From Adiantum capillus-veneris (taxonomy: Eukaryota; Streptophyta; Polypodiopsida; Polypodiales; Pteridaceae), in contig CM043965.1 in NCBI GenBank assembly GCA_014529385.2, positions 16,058,912-16,118,911 of the forward strand: a DNA stretch of 60,000 nucleotides. The letters run 5' to 3'. Shown in pieces: positions 24,235-35,370 of the stretch. Made by a program: the position numbers and the translations under genes. The notes beneath the pieces were generated by a model, which saw nothing but the letters and a program-made list of their open reading frames with translations, did not search any database and had not been told where the DNA came from. Every line of letters begins with the position of its first letter. Position 1 is the stretch's first letter.

Positions 24235-24400
24235 ACTCTAGCATAGCACATTCATGCTAGTTGTGATTGATTGGAACCTCAAGGCCAAGGTACTTAAAGA
24301 TCTCAACAAAGTCAAGTGTCTCATTGTTGTACACAATGCATGGCTTCTTCTATGGTTGGTTTTCACAAGCATAATCTTTTTTTTGGATTCATTCACAATC
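24235..24400 (-). mobile_element. LINE reverse transcriptase, downstream part
   Basis: On the minus strand, immediately after the chromovirus, translation gives IVNESKKKIMLVKT, and then in an adjacent frame IVYNNETLDFVEIFKYLGLE, the conserved stretch after the catalytic palm of non-LTR reverse transcriptases. It continues the LINE that stops at 37553. Removing the 13-kb insert and one target duplication restores the reading HSGPIVNESK. Similarity fades near 24235. Confidence 0.8.
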
Positions 24401-24932
24401 TATTGCTAAAGGTCGCCTCCAGAACCCCCAAAAGAATAATATGCTACAAACGATCCAATCAATCAATAGCATACTTGATAAAACGTGGTCGTATACGATC
24501 TCAACTAATCACGCGATGAGAGAGAGAGAGAGAGAGAAACACGAGCAGTGGGTGCAATCTCCCCCCGTGCAAGAGTGAGCATGTCCTTCTTGATTTATAG
24601 AAAAGTACATGCTCAAGCATAAGTTACATCAGTTCGCACTTGGACATAAAATAGTCATGGCTCGTAAAGAGCTCAATATAAAAATTAATAGTTGTCTACA
24701 TCTCAACTTATAATTGAACCATAAAATGCTAAGGACTGCCACGAGATCCAATGGTGGCAGTTTTATTCCGAATAACTGCTATCGCCTTATTGTCCAACAC
24801 GTGTCAATCACTAATCTGCTCACACAATACCCGACAAGTGATCATATTCCATAGTCCAAATCAACATTGCAATGCTTTATCAAAATATCAAATATTTCAC
24901 AAATAAATCATCAAAATAAAAATTCTATTACA
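24401..24932 (-). repeat. 3' LTR of the chromovirus
   Basis: Diverged copy of the 36989-37552 LTR, ending on the plus strand in ATTCTATTACA like its partner. Its other end reads TATTGC where the partner has TGTTGA. Contains a short (GA)n at about 24518 where the partner has a longer one. Confidence 0.85.
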
Positions 24933-25032
24933 TACCTGGAGGTTGAAAGACAATTGTCCTCAATTGTTACCAAAACCAAACTAGCGACAATGGTGACCAG
25001 CCCACTAGTAGACTGGTCTAGCAATTGGTGTT

Positions 25033-25265
25033 GCCTAAACCGGCCGATCTACACCATTGGGCGTGCTGCCTAAATCGGCAGGTCTGCACTAATGCTGCCT
25101 AAACCGACGAATCTGCATTTTGAACTCGCGGTGTTGCCTAAATCGAGGAATCTACACTAGTGTTTCCTAAACCGACGGATCTACACTTTTAAGGTCGTGT
25201 TGCCTAAATCGGCGAATCTACTCTAAAAGACCAGAGGCACTGCCTAAATCGGTGAATCTATGTCT
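25033..25265. repeat. Minisatellite in the chromovirus 3' region
   Basis: Seven imperfect units sharing GCCTAAATCGGCGAATCTAC start near 25033, 25068, 25097, 25136, 25165, 25202 and 25242, spaced 29-40 bp. They lie between the chromodomain and the LTR. Confidence 0.85.
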
Positions 25266-25327
25266 CTAGGTGTGTGGTATACAAGTATCAAGTGATAGTA
25301 GTGCGGACATAGCGATTGTTTAGGAAT

Positions 25328-26535
25328 CTATTGACACTCTTCCAAAGAATGGTTTTTGTATTTTACCAAATATCGTCTGTACTGGTTTCCTGTGCGGGTA
25401 CTGATCATGTCATGATCTAAATTTATTTTAGGAGTCAGAATTTCTTCATCATCCTCAATTAAGGGGGGGTCAGCTATGGAAGGAGTATCGGGAATAGGTC
25501 CCTTATGTGGTCTCAACAAACTAGCATGGAAGGGGTTGTGTATTTTCCAATGTGAGGGGATGCCCAAGCGGAACGCAATGTCATTTATCTTTTGAAGGAT
25601 TTTGAATGGGCCATAAAATCTAGGGGCCAATTTGACTTTGGGATGTTTTTCTACGCTTTTTAAGCGTCGTTTTTCTATTCTAAGCCAAACAAGGTCATTT
25701 TCTTTAAAAGGTGAGGTCTTCGTTTCTTGTTGGTTTGTGCATTGTATCGTTGTTGTGCTCGTTAAATGCAAGATGTGGCTTCTTTTAATAGTGTGTGTGG
25801 TCTCTTGCTAAAGTGTCAGCCACAGGGACATCAGTGCTAATAGTGGAGACAAGGACAAAGAGTTTCTTCCCATAAACAATTTTAAAGGGTGCACGGTTTG
25901 TGGAGGAGGGAGGGGTGTTATTGTAAGCAAATTGAAGCATAGGGAGGTGTTGGTCCCAATTTGTAGTATTTTCAGTGGTATAAGATCTAAGAAGGTCCAT
26001 AATAGTGTTGCTCGTGGCTTCTGTTTTGACCATTACTTTCAGGGTGAAATGCAGATGTGAAATCCACTGTAGAGCCTAAGTTTTTGGCCAGGGCTACCCA
26101 AAAGTGATTGCAAAAGCGGCCATCTTGGTCAAAGAGAATGAGCTTGGGAAAGCCATGATAGGGGAAGATGGTTTTGAGAAAAAGGTTTGTAGCCTGTGGT
26201 GCAGATAGTGTCTTTTTGCAGGGAACAAAGTACGCTTGTTTGCTAAAACAATCAACTATGGTCCATATCATATCATTGTGTGAGGATGTGGTGGGAAGTC
26301 CTGTGATAAAATCCGTGGAGATTTGTTCCCAAGGGCCAGCAGGGATAGGGAGAGGCATTAAAAGACCATAAGACTTACCATGATGACGTTTAACTCTTTG
26401 ACATATCAAACATTCTAAAACAACTTTTGTGATATCGTGCTTCATTTTAGGCCAAAAAAAATGATCTTGACATGCAATGAGTGTGGATTGAATTCCTTGG
26501 TGACCCATATATGGCGGTGCATGCATTTCAGCCAT
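25328..26535 (-). pseudogene. Chromovirus integrase and chromodomain
   Basis: The HHCC-type finger is partly visible (HAPPYMGHQG, then CLICQR). The integrase core has STDFITGLP, FDQDGRFCNHFW and FHPESNGQ, giving the DD35E residues. The C-terminal part has VWLRIEKRRLKS and LAPRFYGPFKILQKI. The chain ends with a chromodomain-like YLVKYKNHSLEECQ, which targets insertion by reading histone marks in this family. Frame changes near 26030 and 25780 break it. Confidence 0.85.
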
Positions 26536-26574
26536 TGCTAGTTCCTTAAAGGGTGTTGTGATGCATAGCTTTTG

Positions 26575-27203
26575 CTAAAAATAAAGATAGCCATCTACCA
26601 AGGTGTAGTGTTCATAGGGAAGACGATTATTGTGATGTGTTTCAAACCAAGTATGTGAGAAATGTGGATCTTGAGCATATGTATCAGGCATAGAATGAAA
26701 TGATTGCACATCACTCACAAAAATGTGATTCAAATAAATATGCTTGATTTTATCAAAGACACATGAACAAGTAACAAAAATAACATTCACTTTAGGTTTT
26801 CTACTTAATGCGTCTACTACTACATTCACTTTACTTGGTTGGTATTGTATCATGGAATGGAAATTTGTATGAAAACCAGTCTGTTTGATATGACGGTCAG
26901 AAATGGTGAATTGAGTAAGAAGATGTTTAATGGCCTGTTGGTCGGTCTTGATCAGAACTTCAGAGCCCATAAGATATTGTTTCCAAATGTCTAGAGCATG
27001 GACTACTGCTAGCAGTTCTTTATTATATGTGTTGTACTTGGTTTCAGATGGTTTGAGTTTTCGAATTTTGAAGGCAACTGGGTGATCATTTTTCATCAAG
27101 ACTGCACCTATACCTGAGCCACTAGCATCTGTAATAACTACAAAGAAGGGTTGTGTGGTCAGGCAATTGTAGGACGGGGGCATGTGTAAGGAGATATTTG
27201 AGA
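26575..27203 (-). pseudogene. Chromovirus RNase H
   Basis: Resumes directly after the copia insertion with YLLTHAPVLQLPD, then ITDASGSGIGAVLMKND, YNTYNKELLAVVHALDIWKQ and IKTDQQAIKHLLTQ, the RNase H domain. It is in continuity with the palm domain ending near 32963. Confidence 0.85.
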
Positions 27204-27353
27204 TGAAGAAGCAGGATCTGTGAAGGAGAAGCTGTGGGCAGGGAGAAAGAGCACACAGACACACGTATGGAAGGGGGTGACCAAAGATTAAGGCCCCCAA
27301 TTATAATGTACACATATATTGAAGAGTGGCTCAAGTGTACTATACACTTGGAT
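27204..27353 (-). repeat. Extra partial LTR copy stacked on the copia 3' LTR
   Basis: 150 bp identical in order to the first three quarters of the plus-strand LTR, ending CACTTGGAT and joining directly to the complete LTR at 27354. The target duplication lies outside this partial copy, so it is inside the insertion unit. Confidence 0.9.
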
Positions 27354-27552
27354 TGAAGAAGCAGGATCTGTGAAGGAGAAGCTGTGGGCAGGGAGAAAGA
27401 GCACACAGACACACGCATGGAAGGGGGTGAGCCAAAGATTAAGGCCCCCAATTATAATGTACACATATATTGAAGAGTGGCTCAAGTGTACTATACACTT
27501 GGGTTAGTAGCAGTTAGATGGGCGGCCGGACATGGCCAGCATAAACCCAACA
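27354..27552 (-). repeat. Copia 3' LTR (complete)
   Basis: Starts TGAAGAAGCAGG and ends AAACCCAACA on the plus strand. The polypurine tract abuts it at 27553. Confidence 0.95.
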
Positions 27553-27614
27553 ATCTCCCACTTGATGGCCAATGTGAGAGGCCAAAAGAGAGAATGAATG
27601 AGTAAGTCTCTATC

Positions 27615-30017
27615 TTACCCAATGCCCATCAACTCACAACAACGTTGAAACTGATGGTTGGAGAGACTCTTGGTGAATGCATCCGCTGTGTTTTCTGACG
27701 TAGGAATTTTCACTAAATCAAGGCTCTTGTTTGCCAGGCATTCACAACTGAAGTGATAGCGCACATCAATGTGTTTCGTTCTGGAATGAAACACTGGATT
27801 TTTAGCCAAGGAAATAGCACTTTGACTATCACAGTGAAGAACTGGTAAGCACTGCTTCAATCCAAGATCCTGCACTAGGTAAGCAAGCCAAATAGCTTCT
27901 TTGCATGCTTCACTCAATGCAACATACTCTGCCTCTGTAGTGGAAATGGATGTACAATCTTGAAGAGCTGATCTCCAAGAAATGGCAGAACCAGCAAATG
28001 TGTAAATCCAACCTGTAGTTGATTTACGAATGTCAACACAGCCTGCATAATCATTGTCTACATATCCCTTAATGGATAACTCTCCATGACCATAGCATAA
28101 ATGTCTATCTGCAGTTCCACTCAAGTATCTGAGAATCGACTTGACAACATCCCAATGCTTTTTACTAGGGTTAGACATAAATCTGCTGACAACTCCCACT
28201 GCATGTGCAATGTCAGGTCTTGTAGCCACCATGGCATACATAAGACTACGACAAGCTGAAGCATAAGGAACCTTAGCCATCGCAGCTTTTTCCTCAGTAG
28301 ATTTGGGACAGTCTTTCTTGCTAAGTTTCAAGTATGCAGGCAATGGAGTACTCAAAGCCTTCCCCTTCTGCATGTTGAAACGATCAAGAACCTTGTGCAC
28401 ATACTCTTTTTGAGAAAGGTACAACAACCTCTTCTTACGATCACGAGTAATGCGCATACCCAAAATGTGATTGGCTTCACCCAAATCTTTCATGTCGAAT
28501 TGACTTTTCAGCTTGGTTTTCAAGTCAGCAATGTCCTTCTTAGAATGACCAGCAATAAGCATGTCATCTACATAAAGGATAAGCATAATAAGCTGTCCAT
28601 TTGGTTGTCTTTTCACGTAAAGACATGGATCCTCATTACTGCGCTTATAGCCTAGGGAACGCATAAATGCATCAAACTTTTGATACCATTGTCTGGATGA
28701 TTGCTTCAAGCCATAGAGACTTTTCAAAAGCTTACAGACCAAATGTTCCTTGCCCTTTAGCACAAACCCTTCAGGTTGCTGCATATAAATCTCTTCCTCG
28801 AGATCACCATGTAAGAAAGCTGTAATGACATCCATTTGATCAAGCTCCATATCTTCAGTGGCAACCAAAGCAAGCAACATTCTTAGTGTTGTCATCTTGA
28901 CCACAAGAGAAAAGATTTCCTGGAAATCTACACCATATTCTTGCTTGAAACCTTTGGCCAGTAAACGAGCTTTGTAATTCTCAACATTGGATGCAATCTT
29001 CTTCTTGTAAACCCATTTACAAGGCAAAGCTTTCCTACCTTTTGGCAATGGAACAAGTTTCCATGTTTTGTTCTTTGCAATATTGGATAGATCCCTCTTC
29101 ATAGCATGTTCCCACTGAACCTTATCATTGGCTAGCATGGCCTCTTTGTAACAAGAAGGCTCACTACTATCTGTCAGCAACACAAAGTCCACGCCTGGAA
29201 CAAACCGTTCTGGCGGATGTGAGACTCTTTGAGATCTCCTCGGCTGATCAGAGCTTATACTAGCCTGTGTAGTAATTGGCTCTGGAGCTATCTGTACAGG
29301 AGGTGATACATCGAAAAACGTCACTTTCTGGAATTCAACCTCTTTCGTTGGCTGCCTATGCATCTTGGTCTCATTGAAGACAACATCACTGCTACGGATT
29401 ACTGATCGGCTTTCCGGACCATCTACACCATAGCTAATAAAGATGCATTTCCTGGACTTAGGGTCAAGCTTAGCACGCAACTCCTTGGGTACATGTGCAT
29501 AAGCTTCGCAGCCAAATGTACAGAGTTTTTCATAAGACAACTTATGTCCTGACCATAACTCCAAAGGTACACGAAACTGTAATGAAGCATGTGGTGATCT
29601 ATTGATCAAATACATAGCAGTGTATAATGCTTCAGCCCAAAACGCTTGCGGTAAATTAGCTTGTGATAGCATAGACATAATCCTCTCTTGGATGGTCCTA
29701 TTCATTCGTTCGGCAACACCATTTTGTGCAGGGGTATAAGGAGCTGTAAACTTGCGCTTAATTCCCCTACTTGGACAGAAGTCTGAAAACTCTTTAGAGA
29801 CATATTCTCCACCATTGTCTGAGCGTAAAGCTTTCAACTTATATTCAGACTGAGTTTCCACACTAGATAAGAACTTTTTGAAACAAGAAAAAGTCTCATC
29901 TTTAGACTTCATGGCATAGACCCAAACATGCCATGTTGCATCATCAATGAATGTAACATAATAGGATGCACCACCATGGGATTTAGAAGGCATAGACCCA
30001 CATAAATCACTATGCAC
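27615..30017 (-). CDS. Copia pol: integrase, reverse transcriptase, RNase H
   Basis: An 800-codon open stretch. It begins inside the integrase (VHSDLCGSM, FIDDAT, SDNGGEY, PYTPAQNGVAERMNRT). The reverse transcriptase follows with WVYKKK, LVKMTTLRMLLALVATE-like sequence (here VVKMTTLRML) and the catalytic YVDDML. It ends with RNase H (STTEAEYVAL, HSRTKHIDVRYH) and the typical terminus CCELMGIG. No stop lies inside this stretch. The upstream join to protease and zinc finger is broken by TAA at 30084-30086 and a frame change just before it. Confidence 0.92.
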   Translation of the reverse strand: MHSDLCGSMPSKSHGGASYYVTFIDDATWHVWVYAMKSKDETFSCFKKFLSSVETQSEYKLKALRSDNGGEYVSKEFSDFCPSRGIKRKFTAPYTPAQNGVAERMNRTIQERIMSMLSQANLPQAFWAEALYTAMYLINRSPHASLQFRVPLELWSGHKLSYEKLCTFGCEAYAHVPKELRAKLDPKSRKCIFISYGVDGPESRSVIRSSDVVFNETKMHRQPTKEVEFQKVTFFDVSPPVQIAPEPITTQASISSDQPRRSQRVSHPPERFVPGVDFVLLTDSSEPSCYKEAMLANDKVQWEHAMKRDLSNIAKNKTWKLVPLPKGRKALPCKWVYKKKIASNVENYKARLLAKGFKQEYGVDFQEIFSLVVKMTTLRMLLALVATEDMELDQMDVITAFLHGDLEEEIYMQQPEGFVLKGKEHLVCKLLKSLYGLKQSSRQWYQKFDAFMRSLGYKRSNEDPCLYVKRQPNGQLIMLILYVDDMLIAGHSKKDIADLKTKLKSQFDMKDLGEANHILGMRITRDRKKRLLYLSQKEYVHKVLDRFNMQKGKALSTPLPAYLKLSKKDCPKSTEEKAAMAKVPYASACRSLMYAMVATRPDIAHAVGVVSRFMSNPSKKHWDVVKSILRYLSGTADRHLCYGHGELSIKGYVDNDYAGCVDIRKSTTGWIYTFAGSAISWRSALQDCTSISTTEAEYVALSEACKEAIWLAYLVQDLGLKQCLPVLHCDSQSAISLAKNPVFHSRTKHIDVRYHFSCECLANKSLDLVKIPTSENTADAFTKSLSNHQFQRCCELMGIG

Positions 30018-30022
30018 AAGCT

Positions 30023-30622
30023 CTAAGGGCTTTCTTTCTTTGTCAAAAGACTGTGTACGATGTGCTCGTGTTTGCTTACAATATTAACAGTGTTCACAAA
30101 AGGGAAAATCAAAAAATGATAAAGACGGTTAGTAGCCAAACGAGAAAGAGTTTCCATTCCCTTCTTTGACATATGACCTAACCGGCTATGCCACAAAGCA
30201 ACAGTTGGCAGCTCGGTTACAGAAAGAACATTGTTCTTGTCAGATACATAAAGAGGATAAAGTGTACCAACTTTAGAACCATGGGCTAAAATAAGATGAC
30301 CTTTTGCAATACGCCAAGACTGCTGATGAAAAGTGACTTTGTAACCCAAGTCATCAAGACGTCCAACCGAAATCAAATTTCGTGTCAAACCTGGAACATG
30401 ACGCACATTATGTATGGTAAACCTCACCCCATTTTCCATAACCATAGCAATATCACCTATGCCCACAATGTCACAAGAGTAGCTGTCACCTAGCGTAACA
30501 GTGCCAATGGTTTCCTCATATGTAGTAAACCAATGCCTATGAGGTGTGACATGCAACGAAGCTCCCGAATCAAGAATCCATGTATGGGACACTTCACCAC
30601 TAACAAGTAGCTCTGCTCGCAT
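30023..30622 (-). pseudogene. Copia protease and pre-integrase zinc region
   Basis: Contains the aspartic protease motif WILDSGASLHVTPHRHW and the pre-integrase pattern LWHSRLGHMSKKGM. It is in the same frame as gag but separated from it by a TAG at 30629-30631. Near 30110 the frame shifts before the C-x2-C of the finger (EHC, YCKQ), and TAA at 30084 follows in the correct frame. Confidence 0.88.
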
Positions 30623-30628
30623 AGAACT

Positions 30629-31582
30629 CTACAAAGATAGAGTTTCTTGTGCATCATAAAATATATCATTATTTTCAGTCAACATATTGATGTCTTGTGC
30701 ATCACAATCATCTTGCACTATGTTCAGTTCTTCAATCTTAACTGAACTCTTTGGTTTCTCCTCTTTATCATCATTGTCTTTGCCTTTGCCTTTACCTTTG
30801 TCACGCTTACAATCCTTCTTTATGTGACCAAACTTATCACAATAATGGCATTGAACATTGCGGCGACCACGAGACTTTGATCTATCCTTTGATGCATCTC
30901 TATTGCCCTCTTTCTTGGACTCACGTTGCGAAGAACGGCCCTTACGTTGCTTATCATCCCTTTTCACGTAATGAGCTTCGCCATGATGCGAGCTAATCAT
31001 GGTATTTCGACGCATCTCCTCTGACAAAAGTGCACTAGTAACATCATCGTACTTTAGCGTACCATTAGGAGCAGAGTTAATAACAGCTGTGCAAAAGATA
31101 TCCCAAGAGGGTGGCAACGAACAAAGCAAAAAGATTGCTTTCATCTCATCATCAATGGTCATGCGCTGTGCACGAATCTGGGCAAAAAGAGAATCAAAAT
31201 CATTGATATGGCTGGCAACGCTAGCTGACTCCTTCATACGAAGGTTGAAAAGTTTTCGCATCAGAAAAACCTTATTGCTAGCCGTATCCCTTTCATAGGT
31301 GTTGCATAATTTCTGCCATAAAGCATGAGCAGTCTCGCATTCTAACACTGAAAAGTACACCGACTCTCCAAGGTGCACTCTAATCGTAGACCTGCATAGC
31401 TCATCAAGCTCCTCCCACTGAAACTGAGTCATGTGCATATCTTCAGTTCTAGCCGCATAGGTAATAGGCAACTTTTGCTTCTTTTGGACAAGCACATCAT
31501 GCATTTGGTTCTTCCAAAGCTGAAAATTAGTGCCATCAAACTTCTTTATGTCATAAATGTCACGGTCGTTGCTAGTAGACAT
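30629..31582 (-). CDS. Copia gag
   Basis: 317 codons. The N-terminus reads YDIKKFDGTNFQLWKNQM, as in copia capsids. The middle has ALWQKLCNTYERD and the C-terminus the CCHC knuckle CHYCDKFGHIKKDC inside a basic stretch. It ends at a TAG that would otherwise read into protease. Confidence 0.92.
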   Translation of the reverse strand: MSTSNDRDIYDIKKFDGTNFQLWKNQMHDVLVQKKQKLPITYAARTEDMHMTQFQWEELDELCRSTIRVHLGESVYFSVLECETAHALWQKLCNTYERDTASNKVFLMRKLFNLRMKESASVASHINDFDSLFAQIRAQRMTIDDEMKAIFLLCSLPPSWDIFCTAVINSAPNGTLKYDDVTSALLSEEMRRNTMISSHHGEAHYVKRDDKQRKGRSSQRESKKEGNRDASKDRSKSRGRRNVQCHYCDKFGHIKKDCKRDKGKGKGKDNDDKEEKPKSSVKIEELNIVQDDCDAQDINMLTENNDIFYDAQETLSL

Positions 31583-32746
31583 GGTGACAAAACTACCAAA
31601 AGATTCTGGGAAAATTTCGGCAAAGTCTCCTTTGTATTTGGGACTATGTCAACCAAAATACGAGACAAAATGACCAAGTATGTCACTCACAAAGCATAGA
31701 AGAGAGCAATGCCTCTCAAAAGCACACTGTATAGAGACCAACTGAGGTGCATAAACAGTCAAACTGACCATAGACCGCCAACTCGGCGTCAAAAGCACCT
31801 ATACCACTCTATACATATCCTATGGCGAGGCCTCGTAAGGGATGCTCCAGCTACCTATATCACCGAAGGTATCTCCACATTTGAGAATACCCCAGCTCAA
31901 TGAAAACCTCACGCTATCGACCCTCAACAACGTAGGTTATGCAGAAAAAAACGTATAGCCAAGTCTCAAAAATGGCTATCTTCCGGACCAAGTCTCAGAA
32001 ATGGCCGGGACTGCCGTACTAGCCAAAAGATGGCTCCACAAAAGACGTACACTGGCAGTATCCACAAAGACGTACAAGGCTGTCACTGCGCACAAACAGG
32101 CGCCAAAAGCATATGCATGCCAAAAAGTAGCCCTGCAGGGAGGCAAATTGCTCTCAAAAGAGCTCAAACACTGTAAAAAGTGTCAAAATATGCATGTACG
32201 CATAAAAACTGCTCCCACTGGAATCAAAACTGACATAAATGCTGCAACCTGTACTCTGTGTGTCGATGCCGTTGTCGAAATGCAATCCAATACCGGAAAC
32301 CTGTGTAGAGTAGGGATCTAGGAGCTGAAATGAAAGAGCTGTGGAAGCCCTCACACAAGAGGCAAAACACCTGTAGAATGCAGATCTGCAAAAAACATGA
32401 TGTTGTCTGCATACAATCTCTTGATCAAACGTATCTTCCAAACGGTGAGGAATTAGCAGATGCGCGTGAGTGGCTAAAAGTTGCAAACGCTGTTTTCAAT
32501 AGGCCATTCGAACAGAATTTTGAAAAACGGCTTCTGTCAGAAAATCTCTTAATGAACACTAAAACGGGCTGAAAATTGCAGCACACACACACTTCAGTAC
32601 ACAACCATCTGCAAGCACATTACTCTCTTGCAATGTCTCAAATCTGATGTGCAGCCCTCTCTCTTCTCCTCCTCTAAGCTTGAGCTTCAACTCCGCTCAA
32701 GCTCCGAGCTCAAGCTATGGCTGAACTCTCTGCTCCCACTTGTCGC
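31583..32746 (-). other. Copia 5' leader
   Basis: About 1.2 kb between the gag start and the primer-binding site, with no coding features; the long untranslated leader of the element. Confidence 0.7.
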
Positions 32747-32758
32747 TCTGATACCAAT

Positions 32759-32957
32759 TGAAGAAGCAGGATCTATGAAGGAGAAGCTGTGGGCAGGGAG
32801 AAAGAGCACACAGACACACGTATGGAAGGGGGTGAGCCAAAGATTAAGGCCCCCAATTATAATGTACACATATATTGAAGAGTGGCTCAAGTGTTCTATA
32901 CACTTGGGATAGTAGCAGTTAGATGGGCGGCCGGACATGGCCAGCCTAAACCCAACA
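32759..32957 (-). repeat. Copia 5' LTR with adjacent primer-binding site
   Basis: 199 bp, bounded on the plus strand by TGAAGAAGC and CCCAACA. The primer-binding site TTGGTATCAGAGC lies at 32747-32759 on the minus strand. Confidence 0.95.
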
Positions 32958-32962
32958 TGAGA

Positions 32963-34349
32963 GTGTCATATGATTTTTGTTGTGTGGGCCCCCAATTGAA
33001 TGGTACTTTTTGACAAAGTAAAGTGGTCATCGGTGATGCACATATGTGTGAGAAGTTTTTGACAAATTTTCGATAAAAGCTTGCTAAGCCTAGAAATGAT
33101 TTGATGTCATGCATAGACTTGGGGATAGGACATGTTTTAATAGTGTCAATCTTTTGAGGGTCAATGGAGATGCTTGTTTCAGAGACTATGTGGCTTAAAT
33201 AATCAACGTGAGTTTGAAAAAATGTACTTTTGTCAGGATTTGCAAACAATTGGTGCTCACACAATAGCTCAAAGACAATATGCAGGTGATGTTTGTGCTC
33301 GTGCTCATCACGACTAAAAATCAAGATGTCATCAAAGAACACAATAACAAAGTCTTGATAATCAAGAAATATTTTGTTCATCATCCTAGCAAACGTAGCA
33401 GGTGTATTTGTGAGACCAAATGGTAAACCAATAAACTCATAATGACCAGACTGGGTACGAAATGTAGTTTTAAAAATGTTGTTGGGGTGCATACGGATCT
33501 AATGGTATCCTGATTTCAAGTCAATTTTGCTAAACAATTTCTCTCCTCGTGAGCGATCTAGGAGGTCATCTATACGTGGGATGGGATAGCGGTTTTTGAT
33601 AGTGACCTTGTTTAATGCACGATAGTCTATGCACATGTTGTTTTTCTTTTGGACTAGAAGAACTAGGGCACTAAAAGGGGATGCACTAGGATGGATGAGG
33701 CCCTTGTTAGGAGTTTGGTGATTTTTTTTTGGATTTCTTGCTGGTGTAAGGGACTATGTCTATATGGTGCTCTGTGTGGAGGTTGTGAGCCTGGAAAAAT
33801 TTCAATTTTATGATCTAATTCACCACAAGAGGGTGGGAGGTTAGGGGGATAATCATCCACAAAGCAATCAGCATACTGTGATAGGAAATCATTATGTGTG
33901 TGAGAGACAGACGGTTGTGTGTGCTCTACTTCAGTAACAAATATCATATATGCTTTGTCATCTTTTTGTAGTGCACAATTTGCTTGTGTGTGTGATAGCA
34001 AGGGGAACATAGCAAATGATGCATCAACAGAAAATGAAATAGATTTGCCATTGAAAATGAAATCCATTGTGTGTGTGCGATAGTCAATTTGTGGATTATG
34101 TTGGTGACAAAAAGGCATGCCCAAGATGATGTCAGTGGATTGCAATGGTGCAATTGAAAAATCATGTTGTTCTGTGCAATCACCAATAGTAATTGTGAGA
34201 GATATAATTTCACGTGTGCCATTGTACCTAGTTCCTTGAAAAGTGCATTTTACTTTGTATGCAGATGATGTGGTGGTTAAATTCAATTTTCTAACCAATT
34301 TTTCAGAAATAAAATCGTGTGAACTACCATCATCGTGTAAAATAGACAC
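32963..34349 (-). pseudogene. Chromovirus protease and reverse transcriptase palm
   Basis: Protease site HDDGSSHDFIS (DSG-type with a changed first residue) near 34320. Reverse transcriptase follows with FRTQSGHYEFIGLPFGLTN, the catalytic FFDDILIFS, SFLGLASFYRKFVKNFSH and VPFNWGPTQQKSYDTL. It stops exactly at the copia insertion. Stops lie near 34375 and 33660, and the fingers region 33660-33500 is out of frame. Confidence 0.85.
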
Positions 34350-34456
34350 ACTTGAATCTTGAATTTTGCCTCTTTAATAGAGCAATTCATGAATTGAAAT
34401 TGGCTTACCTGGTACGTGAGGTGGTGTTGCAGCTATGCAATCAGCCATGGCGTCGT

Positions 34457-35370
34457 CTAGTGATCTGATTCATCTTTGATGTTGTGTATGCGAGATGTGG
34501 GTTGGCAAGGTCCGGGTGGACCATTGTTGGTGCAGTTGGCTTCAACATGGTCGTATCGGTGGCACTTGAAGCACCAAACACCATTGTGACGTGCAGCGGG
34601 GTTGGGCTGATAATGTGTGTTTGAATTTTGAGGTGCAGTGTGTGTGGATGGAATGGTGGAATTGTGTTGTGGGCGATGATTATTTTGGTGACTACGAGGA
34701 AAAGGGGGTGGAGGGTGTTGTGTGTAATTATTTGTGCGAGGGTTTGAGGTGTACCTATTGAAATTATTACCGTTGCGATTGCGGTTTCGGTAGTTGTTAC
34801 CCCACTGACTGCGAGGTTGAAAATTGGGACGGTTGGGTTTGTGAGTGTTGCACACTTCATGGACGATAGAGTTGATTTTTTTCTCAGCATCGTAGGCCAA
34901 GGATATAGCTTCATAAAGAGACATCGATTTGAGAGCATTGAGTTTTGACTCTATACCATTGGGAAGACCATCTTCATATTTGTGTTGGAGAGAGTCTGCA
35001 GGCACTTCTTCTACCATACGGAGGAGTAGAAGGCGTTCCCAGAAGCGGTTGGTGTAACGGGAAATAGTGTCTTCTTGCATCCAAGAGAATTTGGCCCAAG
35101 CACGACGAGCATCAAGGCCAAACTGGGGGGGTAGGAAGGAATTTTTGACCGCTTTTGAAAACTGTCCCAAGTTGATGGTCGTTCCTACGTTTTGCGAAGC
35201 ACACTCCATCAGAATGAAGCTTGACCAGAAAGGTGATTAGTAGCACATTTGATTTTATCTTTTTCAGTGAAAGATTCACCAGCAAAATAATCGTCGAATT
35301 GAGTTAACCAAGATAGCACTGTTTTATCAATTTTGCAACCATCGAACTTGAAAACGTGAAAGATTTTTTA
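34457..35370 (-). pseudogene. Chromovirus gag
   Basis: The N-terminal piece (FKFDGCKIDKTVLSWLTQF, about 35370-35225) is separated by a frame change from the main piece at 35209-34457. The main piece contains FSWMQEDTISRYTNRFWERL, an asparagine-rich basic linker and the CCHC knuckle CFKCHRYDHVEANC. Capsid and nucleocapsid of the chromovirus. Confidence 0.82.

Larger units (their letters stand above)
27204..32957 (-). mobile_element. Ty1-copia retrotransposon with 199-bp LTRs
   Basis: The LTRs at 27354-27552 and 32759-32957 differ at only 5 of 199 positions by my count. The 5-bp target duplication TGAGA is perfect (27199-27203 and 32958-32962). On the minus strand, TTGGTATCAGAGC (primer-binding site) follows the 5' LTR and the purine-rich AAGTGGGAGAT precedes the 3' LTR. 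Gag, protease, integrase, reverse transcriptase and RNase H are in copia order. A partial third LTR (27204-27353) is stacked on the 3' end. Two in-frame stops and one frameshift make it non-autonomous, although young. Confidence 0.95.

Noticed and set aside
25033-25265. CRISPR-like array
   Set aside because: Units are imperfect and contiguous in a eukaryotic retroelement; a minisatellite explains them.
27288-27507. Short open frames in the 27.1-27.5 kb and 32.7-32.9 kb repeats
   Set aside because: They lie wholly inside copia LTR copies and are identical between them.
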